A model generated the notes under the pieces. It had not been told where the DNA came from. It was given only the letters and a program-made list of their open reading frames with translations, and did not search any database. Below are positions 9,712 to 20,060 of a stretch of 64,000 nt of DNA, in pieces (positions within the stretch are counted from its first letter, which is position 1; each line of letters starts with the position of its first letter). The DNA comes from Opitutia bacterium (GTDB taxonomy: Bacteria; Verrucomicrobiota; Verrucomicrobiia; Opitutales; Opitutaceae), in assembly GCA_016187945.1 (NCBI GenBank), contig JACPIT010000004.1, forward strand, positions 242,854 through 306,853, read 5' to 3'. The translations under genes were made by a program, and so were the position numbers.

Positions 9712-10230
9712 ATGTCGCGCTGGCTTTTGCCCCTGCTTCTGCTCCTGAGCGCCTGCTCGAAACCCGATCTGCCGAACACCGTCGTTCGAGCCGGCTCGGA
9801 GGAAGAACTCACCGCCTTCCGCGCCGAACTCGTCGACCGCTTCGGCCTCGATCCGCTCGCCGCCTACGACGTCGCCATCCAGGAACTTCAACTCGCCGGC
9901 ATGGACCGCGGCGTCGCCTCCGCCGCCGATCGCGCCGCCGCGATGCACGCGCAGGTGAACGGCCAAACGGTGCGCGCCGTGGAGATTCTCGGCTGGCAAG
10001 CGCGCCGCGCGCGGCTGCAAGGCGAGATCGCGGAATTCGCCGCGCTGCTCGAACACGACCTCGCCCTCCGCGAAAAGACCGCCGCCACCGGCGCGCCGCA
10101 AGCCGTCACGCACCGCATCGAGAACGAGCAGGACATCCTCGCCAAACTCCACCGCCTCCGCACCGAAGCCGACGCGAAGCTCGCCGCGTGGGGCGAGCCG
10201 GCAACGAGCGACGCGAACGCGAAGCCGTAG
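9712..10230 (+). CDS. Putative lipoprotein
   Basis: MSRWLLPLLLLLSACSKPDL: lipobox LLSAC; start revised from 9610. Confidence 0.75.
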   Translation: MSRWLLPLLLLLSACSKPDLPNTVVRAGSEEELTAFRAELVDRFGLDPLAAYDVAIQELQLAGMDRGVASAADRAAAMHAQVNGQTVRAVEILGWQARRARLQGEIAEFAALLEHDLALREKTAATGAPQAVTHRIENEQDILAKLHRLRTEADAKLAAWGEPATSDANAKP

Positions 10231-10393
10231 GGCCGCTCTCGCCCGAGACACCGCGCACGCCGCGATGACCGGCGCACCTCTGCCCCCCCGCCTTCTGTGA
10301 GACCTCTGCGTGCTCGGGTCAATCGAGCCTTCACGACAGGTTCCTGTTGTGCGCTTCTCGCGCTTTTTGCCATCCATCCCATGCCTCATCGCT

Positions 10394-11191
10394 CTACCGC
10401 AGGGCTATCTCCGCAATGAGGTTTCCCGTTCGGAACTCCCCGCACTCCTGCTCGATCCGGCGCACGCGCACTTTGTCGTCCGTCACGTCGACGAGGTTGC
10501 CGCCGAGCGGTCGGAAGAACGAGCCGGTGTTGATCACGGTCGGCCCGCCGTTCGTTCTCCACACGCCGGGGAAATGCACGTGCCCGGTCACGACGACTTG
10601 CGCGGTCGGCCGCTGCGCGCGCGCGAGCGCGCGGGCGCGTTGCGGCAGGTCGCGCCAACAGCGCAGCATCGCGAGCACCTGCGTCGGCGGGAAAAACGTC
10701 CGCCAGAACCACCCAAAATGAGAGAGCCACGTGCGCGTCACGAGGTCCGGCACGTTCGTCTCGGTGCGAGCCACGTGACGCGCGATGCGGAACCGCACGT
10801 CGAGCCGCGAGTAGTCCGCGCGTGGATCGCTCGCGAGTTGCGCGGCGACATAGCGCCGGATTTCCGCGACGTGCCGGCTCCACGGCGTCAAGTCGTCGAA
10901 ACAGACGTCGCCATGCACCACCCACACGCGCCCGTCGGCAGCGAGATATTCGTGCGCATCGCTGATGTCCGGGTCGTGATTGCCGGTGACGAACACCACT
11001 TCCGGCACGCGCGCGCGGAAAAAGTTTTTCAGTTCCTCCACCTGCGCCCGCGAGAGGCCGCGCCGCATTTCGCAGGTGTCGCCGTTGAGCACCAGCGTCC
11101 GCACGCCCGCCAACAACGGTTCGAGCTGCCGCAGCGCGCGCACCTCGGAGCGTGCGTCGTGAAGATGCAGATCGGACAGGATGCGAAGCAT
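10394..11191 (-). CDS. Metallophosphoesterase
   Basis: MLRILSDLHLHD.., LNGDTCE, TGNHDPD, TGHVHFP motifs. Confidence 0.9.
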   Translation of the reverse strand: MLRILSDLHLHDARSEVRALRQLEPLLAGVRTLVLNGDTCEMRRGLSRAQVEELKNFFRARVPEVVFVTGNHDPDISDAHEYLAADGRVWVVHGDVCFDDLTPWSRHVAEIRRYVAAQLASDPRADYSRLDVRFRIARHVARTETNVPDLVTRTWLSHFGWFWRTFFPPTQVLAMLRCWRDLPQRARALARAQRPTAQVVVTGHVHFPGVWRTNGGPTVINTGSFFRPLGGNLVDVTDDKVRVRRIEQECGEFRTGNLIAEIALR

Positions 11192-11283
11192 CCGCCCATC
11201 GAAGCGCGCGCCTCGCCGTCTGCAACTCCGGACGGCCGGATCGCGGGCCGGCCGGAGTTTTGCTTCTGGCGCCGCGACTGGCG

Positions 11284-11853
11284 ATGGAGAAGCTGCTGCG
11301 TATCGCCATGCCGCTCCCCGATCGCCCCGCCGCCACCGCCCTCCTCCACGAACACGTCCGCGATCCCTACCAACGCACGCATGCGCTCATGGTCGCCACC
11401 GCGCTCGAAGGTTACGCCGTCCACCTCAACGAACCCGTGAACCTGTGGTTCGTCACCGGTCTGTTGCACGACCTCGATTTCGAAGCGCATCCGGCCGAGC
11501 ATCCCGGCCCGTCGCTTCAGTGGTTTCGCGAGTGGGGTTACCCTCTCGATCTCGTCCACGCCGTCGAGGCGCACGCGTATGGCTACCACAGTTTCAAGAC
11601 GCTCCCGCAGACGAAGCTCGCCGCCGCGCTCCTCGCCACCGACGAACTCTGCGGCCTCTTCTACGCCTATCGAAAGATGAACCCGATCGCCTACGCCGCG
11701 ATGAAGCCGTCCTCGATCCTGAAGAAGTTCAAGGAGCCCGCCTTCGCTGCGAAGATCGACCGCCGCACTATCGAACTCGGCGTGCAGCACCTCGGCATCG
11801 CGCTTGACGAACACATCGCCAATGTCGGCCGCTTCCTCGCGCCGCTGAACTGA
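11284..11853 (+). CDS. HD-domain hydrolase
   Basis: RTHALMVATALEGYA...GLLHDLDFEAHP...AVEAHAYGYH: HD-domain pattern. Confidence 0.85.
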   Translation: MEKLLRIAMPLPDRPAATALLHEHVRDPYQRTHALMVATALEGYAVHLNEPVNLWFVTGLLHDLDFEAHPAEHPGPSLQWFREWGYPLDLVHAVEAHAYGYHSFKTLPQTKLAAALLATDELCGLFYAYRKMNPIAYAAMKPSSILKKFKEPAFAAKIDRRTIELGVQHLGIALDEHIANVGRFLAPLN

Positions 11854-11882
11854 GCCCGCGGCGGCGTGCGCGCTCGCGCGAA

Positions 11883-12689
11883 ATGCGGACTTTGCACTTG
11901 GAACTGCGCGCGTCCTCGGGAGAATCCGCCACCGTGAACCTACCCCACGCTTACCGGTTCTTCGCCGGCATGTTCGCAATCGCCGCGCTTTCGGCCCACG
12001 CGCAAATCGTCCAAACCAACTTCGGCTCCGAAACGGAGTCCCTTCCCGGCGGTGTGACTCTCTCCACGACCGACCTGCTGCAAACCTCGCTCTCGTCTGC
12101 CAGCCGCACGGGCTCGGCCGGCTCGGGCAACACGTATTTCTATCGCGAAGACAGCGGCTACACCGTCGACATTTCGCGACTCTACGACGGCGACTTCGGC
12201 TCCTTCGGCTCCACCGGTCTCGGCGGCGACGGCCACTACACGGTCATGCCGAACAATGTGACCATCACGTTCACGTTCGATCTCTCGACCAACACCTCCG
12301 GCTACGATCTCTCCGCCATCCGCACGTTCGCGAGCTGGGACGACGGCCGCGACGGCCAGCGATACGAAGTCCAATACTCGACCGCCTCGGCGCCGAGCAC
12401 CTTCACGTCGCTCTACACGATCGCATCCTACAATCCGTCCTTCGTCACCGGCGATCCGGCTAACACCGTCGTGCAACTGACCGCGTCCAGCGGCTCGCTG
12501 GCGACGAATGTCGCGGCGCTCCGCTTCTTCTTCACCGGTTTCGAAAACGGCGGCACGGCCTATCGCGAATTCGACGTGGTCGGCGCCGCGGCCGTGCCGG
12601 AGCCGTCGACTTACGCCGCCCTCGTCGGGCTCGCCGCGCTCGCGCTCGTCGGGTTGCGCCGTCGTCAGCACGCCACGGCGGGCCGCTGA
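11883..12689 (+). CDS. PEP-CTERM sorting-domain protein
   Basis: Signal-like N-terminus and C-terminal VPEPSTYAALVGLAALALVGLRRRQ. True start may be downstream of 11883. Confidence 0.9.
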   Translation: MRTLHLELRASSGESATVNLPHAYRFFAGMFAIAALSAHAQIVQTNFGSETESLPGGVTLSTTDLLQTSLSSASRTGSAGSGNTYFYREDSGYTVDISRLYDGDFGSFGSTGLGGDGHYTVMPNNVTITFTFDLSTNTSGYDLSAIRTFASWDDGRDGQRYEVQYSTASAPSTFTSLYTIASYNPSFVTGDPANTVVQLTASSGSLATNVAALRFFFTGFENGGTAYREFDVVGAAAVPEPSTYAALVGLAALALVGLRRRQHATAGR

Positions 12690-12721
12690 GCTCTACTTTC
12701 GCCCCCGCATTTCACGCCGGC

Positions 12722-13525
12722 GGGCTCCGGAGTAGTGCGGGGCTTCAGCCCGCACCGGTGGACTTTCCGCGCGGGCTGAAAGCACCACGCTACCGCGATC
12801 GTCCGCTCCCGATCGCACCGCTGCCCTTGCCGCCGTCGTCGTTCGCCAGTCTCGCACGCCGAAATTGCAGGAGCGGCTTTATGCCGCGATCCGTTCGGAC
12901 GCGGCGCGCGCTTCGCAGCAATCGCGGCGCAAAGCCGCTCCTACATTTCACACGGGCGGGCTCCAGAGTAGTGCGGTGCTTCAGCCCCCACCGGTGGACT
13001 TTCCGCGCGGGCTGATGCACCACGCTACCGCGATCATCCGCTCCCGATCGCACCGCTGCCCTTGCCGCTGTCGTCGTTCGCCAGTCTCGCACGCCGAAAT
13101 TGTAGGAGCGGCTTTCTGCCGCGATCCGTTCGGACGCGGCGCGCGCTTCGCAGCAATCGCGGTGTAAAGCCGCTCCTACATTTCACGCGGGCGGGCTCCA
13201 GAGTAGTGCGGGGCTTCAGCCCGCACCGGTGGACTTTCCGCGCGGGCTGAAAGCACCGCGCTACCGCGATCGTCCGCTCCCGATCCCACCGCTCTCCTAG
13301 CCGCTGTCGTCGTTCGCCAGTCTCGCACGCCGAAATTGCAGGAGCGGCTTTATGCCGCGATCCGTTCGGACGCGGCGCGCGCTTCGCAGCAATCGCGGCG
13401 TAAAGCCGCTCCTACATTTCACGCGGGCGGGCTCCGGAGTAGTGCGGGGCTTCAGCCCGCACCGGTGGACTTTCCGCGCGGGCTGATGCACCACGCTACC
13501 GCGATCATCCGCTCCCGATGCCGCG
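12722..13525. repeat. Tandem array of ~235-bp units (about 3.4 copies), each holding two different REP-like palindromes
   Basis: GGGCTCC(G/A)GAGTAGTGCGG begins at 12722, 12958, 13193, 13429; GAAATTG(C/T)AGGAGCGGCTTT begins at 12861, 13096, 13332; spacing 235-236 bp. Confidence 0.95.
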
Positions 13526-13564
13526 CTCGCTCGGGACGGGGCTCCGCACTCGGGCGAGTCTCGT

Positions 13565-14116
13565 TCAGTCCTTCTGTAGCGCGCCGATCGCGATCCCCAC
13601 CACGAGCGAGCCGATCGGTTTGCCGTCGGACAACACCGGCACCGCGATCTGGATTTGGTGCGCGCCGGCCGATTGATCGACCTCGATCTTCCCTTGCCAA
13701 AATTCCCCGGCCATCGGCTCGTCGTGCTTCGGCTTGCCCAAGTGCGACCAGTTCGTCGTCTTCGCGAGGAACGCCACCTTGCGCCCCTTAGCGTCCGAGA
13801 CGAACGCCTCGGTCACTTTGTCGGTGCGCGCCTCGCGCAGGAATTTCGCCGCGTCGTTCGCACTGAGCGCGCGCACGAGCGGCGCATGCCCGTCGAGCGA
13901 GGCCCACGCGCCCTGATTCATCGCTTCGATCTCGGGCCCGGGCGAGGCGTTCTGCGCCTGCACGGCATTCACGACCGCGGGATTGGCCGCCCAACCGACC
14001 GCGAGTTCGCGCACCGCATCGACACGCTTTTGGGCTTCGGCGCTCAACCCCTGTCCGAACACGGCCGCCGGCAACAACAATGCCGCGGCGAAGAGAAAAC
14101 CGTGGATCGTTTTCAT
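13565..14116 (-). CDS. Secreted/periplasmic Cache/PDC-like sensor protein
   Basis: MKTIHGFLFAAALLLPAAVFGQ signal; AFVSDAKGRKVAFLAKTTNWSHL...IQIAVPVLSDGKPIGSLVVGIAI reads as a Cache-type core. Confidence 0.7.
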   Translation of the reverse strand: MKTIHGFLFAAALLLPAAVFGQGLSAEAQKRVDAVRELAVGWAANPAVVNAVQAQNASPGPEIEAMNQGAWASLDGHAPLVRALSANDAAKFLREARTDKVTEAFVSDAKGRKVAFLAKTTNWSHLGKPKHDEPMAGEFWQGKIEVDQSAGAHQIQIAVPVLSDGKPIGSLVVGIAIGALQKD

Positions 14117-14223
14117 ACTCCCTCTACATCGGCTCAAGCGGCACCGATGCGAGCGATAATTTCGTAACACCGCCGCGCCCGCCTCGCGACGCCCATCCTC
14201 CGCGCGCGCGCGTGCGCCTGCAC

Positions 14224-15711
14224 CTAGCGCGCTGCTTTCGGATCGAGCAACCGCCCGGCCAGGCGCGCGGCGATCAGCATCACGGCGCATGCGCCGCCGA
14301 CGAGCGCGGCGTGCAGCAGCCAGAAATTAGTGCCGGACATCTTTTCGAGCAGGCCGCCGAGCCAGCCCACGAGGCTGTTGCACGCAAAGAGGTGCAGGTA
14401 GTAGACGCCCATGATCGTGCCCGAAATGCTCTTCGGCGCCGCGCGTGCATACATCGCCAGACCGACGGGGAACACGTTCGCGAAGCCGATGCTGTTGAGC
14501 ACCTCGAAGCCGAATACCCAACCGATGCTCGCTTTCTGGCCGTCGCCCGACGACAGCGCCGCTCCGGCCAAACACAGCGCGCCGCACGCGCTGATGCCGA
14601 GGCCGAGCGTGATCTTCACCACTTCGCTCGGCTCGCGATAATGCTTCGCCCACCAGCGCCAAAACGCGACCGCGCCGACGAGCGACGACACGCTCACGAT
14701 CGCATCGAGCGTCACGAGCCACGTGGTCGGCATCGTCCGGCCGAAGAACACGAGGCTCACGTGATCGGGCACCCAGAGCAGGTAGGCATTGAAAATTTGC
14801 TGATTCAGCACCGCGCCGACCGCGAGCACCGGCAGCAGCCCGATCAACACCAGCGTGACGATCCACTCGTCCCGCGAGAGCCCGCGCGCCGGGGGCGCTT
14901 CCGCCGGCCGTGGGTCCGTTGCGCGGCGCGCCACGGCGTTCTCCGGCGGCAGCCACTTGCGTCCGGCGAGGTAGATCGCCAGCCCGATCACCATGCCGAC
15001 GCCCGCCGCGCCGAAGCCGTAGTGCCAGCCCCAGACTTCGCCGAGCGTGCCGGTGACGAGCGGCGCGACAATCACCGCGCCGTTGATGAACAGATAATAG
15101 ATTTGGTAGGCGTCGGCGCGACGCAGATCCTCGGGCTTGTAGAGCGCGCCGACTTGAGTCGCGAGGTTGCCTTTGAAGCACCCGACGCCGAGCAGCAGAC
15201 ACAACAGCGCGAGCAGGAACGTCAGATCGAACGCCATCAAGAAATGCCCCGCGGCCATCAGCAACGCACCGAGCGTCACCGTGCGCGTGCGGCCGAGCCA
15301 GCGATCGGCGATGAAGCCGCCCGCGATCGGCGTCAGGTAAACGAGCCCCGTGTAGAGCCCGAAAATCGCGGAGGCCGTCGCGAGCACGCTCAGCGGCCCG
15401 CCGCCGCCGTAAGTGCGTTCGAGCCACACGCGGAAATCCGCGAAGCCGCCGACGCGCTCGACGTGACCAGGCAGCAGCAGTTGCTTGGTCATGTAGAGCA
15501 CCAGCAGCGTCTGCATGCCATAGTAGGAAAAACGCTCCCACGCTTCCGCGAAGGCGATGTAGCCGAGGCCGCGCGGATGACCGAGGAAGGCGCGGTCGGA
15601 TTCGGGACCGGCACCAGGGGTAAGGTGACTCGAGCTCAAGCCCGCACGCTCTCCGGCACCGTCGCTGGAGGCAAGCCGCCAGACGCACGGGCCGACGAGG
15701 CGGCCCGACAA
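14224..15711 (-). CDS. POT-family proton-dependent oligopeptide transporter (MFS)
   Basis: EAWERFSYYGMQTLLVLYM, IADRWLGRTRTVTLGALLM, GVGCFKGNLATQVGALY, FYLFINGAV-like motifs. Exact start uncertain. Confidence 0.9.
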   Translation of the reverse strand: MSGRLVGPCVWRLASSDGAGERAGLSSSHLTPGAGPESDRAFLGHPRGLGYIAFAEAWERFSYYGMQTLLVLYMTKQLLLPGHVERVGGFADFRVWLERTYGGGGPLSVLATASAIFGLYTGLVYLTPIAGGFIADRWLGRTRTVTLGALLMAAGHFLMAFDLTFLLALLCLLLGVGCFKGNLATQVGALYKPEDLRRADAYQIYYLFINGAVIVAPLVTGTLGEVWGWHYGFGAAGVGMVIGLAIYLAGRKWLPPENAVARRATDPRPAEAPPARGLSRDEWIVTLVLIGLLPVLAVGAVLNQQIFNAYLLWVPDHVSLVFFGRTMPTTWLVTLDAIVSVSSLVGAVAFWRWWAKHYREPSEVVKITLGLGISACGALCLAGAALSSGDGQKASIGWVFGFEVLNSIGFANVFPVGLAMYARAAPKSISGTIMGVYYLHLFACNSLVGWLGGLLEKMSGTNFWLLHAALVGGACAVMLIAARLAGRLLDPKAAR

Positions 15712-15840
15712 TTTCGCTCGCGCGAAACCGCAGAGCCCACGGAAGACATCGCAACCCTTCCGTGCATTCTGCGTCTTCTGTGATCCGCGTCTTGTGGCCC
15801 GCGTTTCCGGGTGTGGCCGAAAGCCGGGTAGAGCGGCGCG

Positions 15841-16290
15841 CTACTCGCCCGAGCGCCGCGGCTCGTTGCTGCTCGCGCCGTGCGCCGAGTCGGTCGACGG
15901 CGCGGAGGCTGGCGGCGGCGCTATGCCCGCCTTTTCCAATTCGCTGCGCAACGCCGGCAGGTAACGCTGCGGCATCGTCTCGAGGTCGAACGTGAAGTCG
16001 ACGTCCCAACCCTCGTCCTCGAGGAACATCAGCAGTTCATCGAGCTCGAGCATGTCCTCGTCGAGGAAATGCTCGTCGATCACCGACTGATTGCCGCGAT
16101 GCGCGACCAGCGCCGGCCAGAAACGGTCGGCTTGCGGATCGGCGCCGTGGAGCGTCACCGGACCGTGCAGTCCGGCGCGCGCGACGCGTTCCGCGAAGTC
16201 GCTGAGCCGCGAGTAGGCGAACGCGAGGTTGGCGAGGCGCGCCTCGCGCAGCAGCGCTTCGCGATGGAGGAGGAGTTGGGAGAAGTTCAT
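15841..16290 (-). CDS. Hypothetical protein
   Basis: MNFSQLLLHREALLREARLANLAFAYSRLSDFAERV...; start shifted from the ORF track. Confidence 0.75.
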   Translation of the reverse strand: MNFSQLLLHREALLREARLANLAFAYSRLSDFAERVARAGLHGPVTLHGADPQADRFWPALVAHRGNQSVIDEHFLDEDMLELDELLMFLEDEGWDVDFTFDLETMPQRYLPALRSELEKAGIAPPPASAPSTDSAHGASSNEPRRSGE

Positions 16291-16688
16291 GACGATTCCG
16301 CGGCACGGGGCCGCGTCCTTTCGGTTGACGGAGGTTGCATTGCCGCACGGCCGCAATCGGGACGCCCCGCGGGCGCCGCGCCTGACTTGCTGTCGCTTCC
16401 TGTCGTTGCCTGACCTGCTAACTCGTAGAAGTCGCTAACGCAGAAATCTGAAACTCGTTGCCTGACTCAAATCACGATCTCGACCGTGCATCTGACCTGA
16501 CATCGAACACCCTCCTGATTCGGCACAATCGCGGATTCCGCAAGTGAAATCTCCCGCGCGCGCCCACATCGCGCGACGCGTCGGCGCTAAGAAAACCTCA
16601 ACTCGTTGGCCCAGGCTCGTCGTTGCCCACGGGCGGCGATCGCCATCGCTCGGAGCCGCGGCCGACGATAGAAACGCGCATTCACCGC

Positions 16689-17435
16689 ATGCACTTGCTC
16701 CCCGCCGTCCGCCTCATCGTCTTCACGCTGCCATTCCTCGCCGTCGCGGCGCTTCGCGCCGGCATCCTGGAAGATCGCGACATCGAAGACGCGATCGAGC
16801 GATCCTACGTCTTCCGCGAAGTCCTCATCGATCGCAGCATGGTGCAGCTCTACATCCGGCACGGCGCCGTCGAGCTGCGCGGCCAAGTCGCCGACGAGCG
16901 CGAGCGCGATCTCCTCGTCTACATGATCGCCAACCTGCGCTACGTCGAACACGTCGACAACCGTCTCTTCGTCGATTCCGCCGGCCGCCGAGCCTGGCCG
17001 AATTGGCGCGCCGCTCGCATTCGTTCGCACATCCAGACCGAACGGGATTTCGACGCGACCAACGTCCAAATCGCCAGTCGCGACGGCGCCTTGGAACTGA
17101 CCGGCACCGTTCGCACCGACACGCAGCGCCTGGCGGTCGCCGAACGCGTCCGCCTGCTCGACGCCGAGCGCATCCCGCTCAATCGCCTGCAGATCGATCC
17201 CACGCGCGTCAGCGGCCCGGAACTCGACGACGCCTCTGTGGCCGCCATGGTGCGATGCGCGCTCGAAGCGCTTCCCGTTTCCCCCGACCCGACCCGCAAA
17301 ATCTCCAGCCGGCGCGGCGAAATCACGATCACCGGTGCGCCCGTCAGCTCCGCCGATGCCGCCGAGCTGACCCGACATGCCACCGCCGTGCGCGGTGTCA
17401 CGCGCGTCGTCAATCGCCTCGCCACGCGCGAGTAG
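16689..17435 (+). CDS. Secreted BON-domain protein
   Basis: MHLLPAVRLIVFTLPFLAV signal; repeated BON-like segments VQLYIRHGAVELRGQVADERERDLL and VQIASRDGALELTGTVRTDTQRLAV. Confidence 0.85.
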   Translation: MHLLPAVRLIVFTLPFLAVAALRAGILEDRDIEDAIERSYVFREVLIDRSMVQLYIRHGAVELRGQVADERERDLLVYMIANLRYVEHVDNRLFVDSAGRRAWPNWRAARIRSHIQTERDFDATNVQIASRDGALELTGTVRTDTQRLAVAERVRLLDAERIPLNRLQIDPTRVSGPELDDASVAAMVRCALEALPVSPDPTRKISSRRGEITITGAPVSSADAAELTRHATAVRGVTRVVNRLATRE

Positions 17436-17526
17436 AATCGCCGCGTCGGACCGGAGCGCCCCGCGGGAATTCCTCGCCCGTTTTTCTGCCGCGGCCTCGC
17501 GGCGAACTGCGCTCACCTTGGCGGGC

Positions 17527-18039
17527 ATGTCCACGCCCGTCGCCTCCCCCATCCGTTTCGCCATCGCGCCGATCTCGCCGGAATTCGTCCAACGCGTGCG
17601 CGCCACGCTGCGCGACGACTTCGGGCGCACGGTGCGCGTGAGCGTCGCCGAGGGCGGCGAGCCGTTGCGCGACCAACTGCGGCGCGCCGCTCCGGGCGAG
17701 CGCATCATTCTCGGCGGCTATCAAGCCGTCGCGCTGCCGAGCGAGTTTGCGGCGATCGGTCCGGTGTTCGTCAGCGCCGACGGAGCCGACGCGCCGCCGC
17801 CGATCCGCGACGCGCTGCCCGCCGGGTATTTCAATCGCACGTTCGCGCTCCGCGGTTACGACGCGCTCGACCGCATCGCGCACTCCACGCTGGTCGAGCC
17901 GGAGCGCGCGCCGGACGAATTCGCCGCGATGCTCGCGCGGCCGGGCGTGGCGTATCTGCATGCGCATTTCGCCGGGCACGGCTGTTTCGCCGCGCGCATC
18001 GACCGCTCCGAGAGCGACCAAGCGGCCCGTAGCGGCTAG
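17527..18039 (+). CDS. DUF1203-like protein
   Basis: MSTPVASPIRFAIAPISPEFVQRVRATLRDD...APGERIILGGYQAV...GPVFVSADGAD...LRGYDALDRI. Confidence 0.75.
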   Translation: MSTPVASPIRFAIAPISPEFVQRVRATLRDDFGRTVRVSVAEGGEPLRDQLRRAAPGERIILGGYQAVALPSEFAAIGPVFVSADGADAPPPIRDALPAGYFNRTFALRGYDALDRIAHSTLVEPERAPDEFAAMLARPGVAYLHAHFAGHGCFAARIDRSESDQAARSG

Positions 18040-18146
18040 ACCTCAGCTCAACTCTGTTCCTCGCGGCCGGGCCGGGATCAACAACACGACCGCGACCCGC
18101 CGGCTCCGCGTTCGGAGTCGGCCGGCGCACCCGCGGGCGGCGCGCG

Positions 18147-18362
18147 TCAGGTTTCGTCGGCGCCGAGCCAGATGCCGGTGGCCAAGGTCGCAATGAGCAA
18201 CGTCGGGACGACGACCCAGGCCGCGTGAATCGGCACGCTCCAGTGATCGATCGCCCACGCCACCGCGACGCACTTCGCCAGGATCAGCGCCCACGCGCCA
18301 GCGAGAAACCAGCGCATCCGGATCGGATACCTCGTCTCGTCGAGATGAAAGCTGAGGTTCAC
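18147..18362 (-). CDS. Small two-TM hypothetical membrane protein
   Basis: MNLSFHLDETRYPIRMRWFLAGAWALILAKCVAVAWAI...VVVPTLLIATLATGIWLG. Confidence 0.65.
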   Translation of the reverse strand: MNLSFHLDETRYPIRMRWFLAGAWALILAKCVAVAWAIDHWSVPIHAAWVVVPTLLIATLATGIWLGADET

Positions 18363-18561
18363 GCCGTGATTTTAGCCCCGCATGGCAACCCGCGCTGCGC
18401 ACCGGTTGTCAAACCCCAGTCGCACCCCGCCCCGTGGGTTCGCCACGCCCGGCGGGCCTTTCCGCCGACGCTCCGGCCGAGCTTACGGTCGGCGTGAAAA
18501 TAGTTCAAATAAACTGCCGCCGCCGAACGTCACACCTGCGGCCGAACCCAAGCTCCGCACC

Positions 18562-19890
18562 ATGAAAACACCCCTGCTGCTGCTCGCGTGCCTCGCCGCT
18601 TTCGTAGGTTTCGGGCGACTCGCCGCCGCCGACGTCGACGACGATACGCCGCCACTGACTCCGGACCAAATCGAAACACTCGTCGCGCCGATCGCGCTCT
18701 ATCCCGATCCGCTCATCGCGCTGATTTTGCCCGCGGCGACGCATGCCTCCGATGTCGTGCTCGCGTCGCGTTTCCTCGCCGGCGGCGGCTCGCCGGAAAC
18801 CGTGCTTTCCGAACCATGGGACGAGAGCGTGAAAGTGCTCACTCGTTACCGCGAAGTGGTCGACTATCTTGATCGCAACCTCGAGTGGACGCGCCGCCTC
18901 GGCGATTGCTTCATCGACCAGCCCGACGACGTGATGGACGCCATCCAAGCCGTCCGCGCCCGCGCGCGCGCCGCCGGCATGCTCGCCGACACGCCGCAAC
19001 AGGAAGTCGTCGTCGAATCCGACGAGATTTGCATTCTGCCGACGAATCCGACCGTGATCTACGTGCCGCGCTACGATCCGGTCGTGCTGTGCGGCCCGGC
19101 CGTGACGAGTTGGTATCCGCGCGTGTGGATCACCTTCGGCGTCGCCTACAGCGTCGGCCCGTGGCTGCGCTACGATTGCGACTGGCGCGCGCGCCACGTG
19201 CGCATCGCGCAACGTCCGCCCGCGTGGTATTACCAGCCCGATTGGCGCAATCACCACCACTCGACGAACGTCGGGTGGACGCGCTGGAGCCCGCCGCCGC
19301 GCCGCGATCGCGATTTCGACCGGCGCAACGACGGCCCGAATCGCCACTGGATTGGCGCCAACGACACCATCGCGCGCCGCGACCGCACGCCCGACCGCGA
19401 CCACCGCGGCGATCGGGACCGCACGCGGTCACCCGATTTCCGTCGCGATCGCGACCGCCACGCACGGCCCGATTTCGACAACCGTCCGCGGCGCGAGTCT
19501 AATTCCCCGGCGGTGGCGACGGCCCCGAGCGTCGTCGCCGCGAGCCCCGACGCCCTCACGGCACCGGTCGTCGCCTCGCGGCCACCGGGCGGCTTCACGA
19601 CGCAGACGCCGCCGCCGTTTCCCGAGCGCCGCCGCTTCCCCCGCCCCGACGATGGTCCGCGCGAAGACCGCACGCCTCATCGCGATGTGCGCCCGGGCTC
19701 GCCGCCGCCTCCGATGGTGAATCCCGCGCCGATGACCTCTTCGCCGGTCGGTCCGCCCGTGCGCCCGCCGGCTCCGATGGTCCGCACCGGAAGCGACGCG
19801 TCCGACCGCACGCCCGTGCCGCGCGACGAGCGTCGGAGCGGCGATCGCGGAGGTCGCGGCGATCGCAACCGCGACCGGCAGCAGAATTGA
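18562..19890 (+). CDS. DUF3300-like secreted protein with Arg/Asp/Pro-rich C-terminus
   Basis: MKTPLLLLACLAAFVGFGRLAAADVDDDTPPLTPDQIETLVAPIALYPDPLIALILPAATHASDVV..NPTVIYVPRYDPVVL. Confidence 0.9.
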   Translation: MKTPLLLLACLAAFVGFGRLAAADVDDDTPPLTPDQIETLVAPIALYPDPLIALILPAATHASDVVLASRFLAGGGSPETVLSEPWDESVKVLTRYREVVDYLDRNLEWTRRLGDCFIDQPDDVMDAIQAVRARARAAGMLADTPQQEVVVESDEICILPTNPTVIYVPRYDPVVLCGPAVTSWYPRVWITFGVAYSVGPWLRYDCDWRARHVRIAQRPPAWYYQPDWRNHHHSTNVGWTRWSPPPRRDRDFDRRNDGPNRHWIGANDTIARRDRTPDRDHRGDRDRTRSPDFRRDRDRHARPDFDNRPRRESNSPAVATAPSVVAASPDALTAPVVASRPPGGFTTQTPPPFPERRRFPRPDDGPREDRTPHRDVRPGSPPPPMVNPAPMTSSPVGPPVRPPAPMVRTGSDASDRTPVPRDERRSGDRGGRGDRNRDRQQN

Positions 19891-20060
19891 CCGTCGCACT
19901 CCCGCCCGCGTTCGCGACCGACCGCCGCCCCGCGCTGATTTTTCCCTAAATCTCCGCCGCCGTGCGCCGATGGATCGGGAGTCCTTCCCCGAACCATCCC
20001 CCTCGCTGCATGCCGCTGCTAACCACGAGAGCCGGCTCGCCGCGATTTCGTCTCGTATTC

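Noticed and set aside
12722-13525. CRISPR array
   Set aside because: Repeat units are 235 bp with internal palindromes and near-identical spacing content; no short repeats with unique spacers.
14080-15783. 567-aa plus-strand ORF
   Set aside because: Antisense to the POT transporter; Arg/His/Asp/Gln-rich translation without recognisable motifs, typical of high-GC shadow ORFs.
16375-16510. Scattered CCTGAC motifs upstream of 16290 and 16689
   Set aside because: Irregular spacing and few copies; cannot be told from chance or a degraded repeat by eye.
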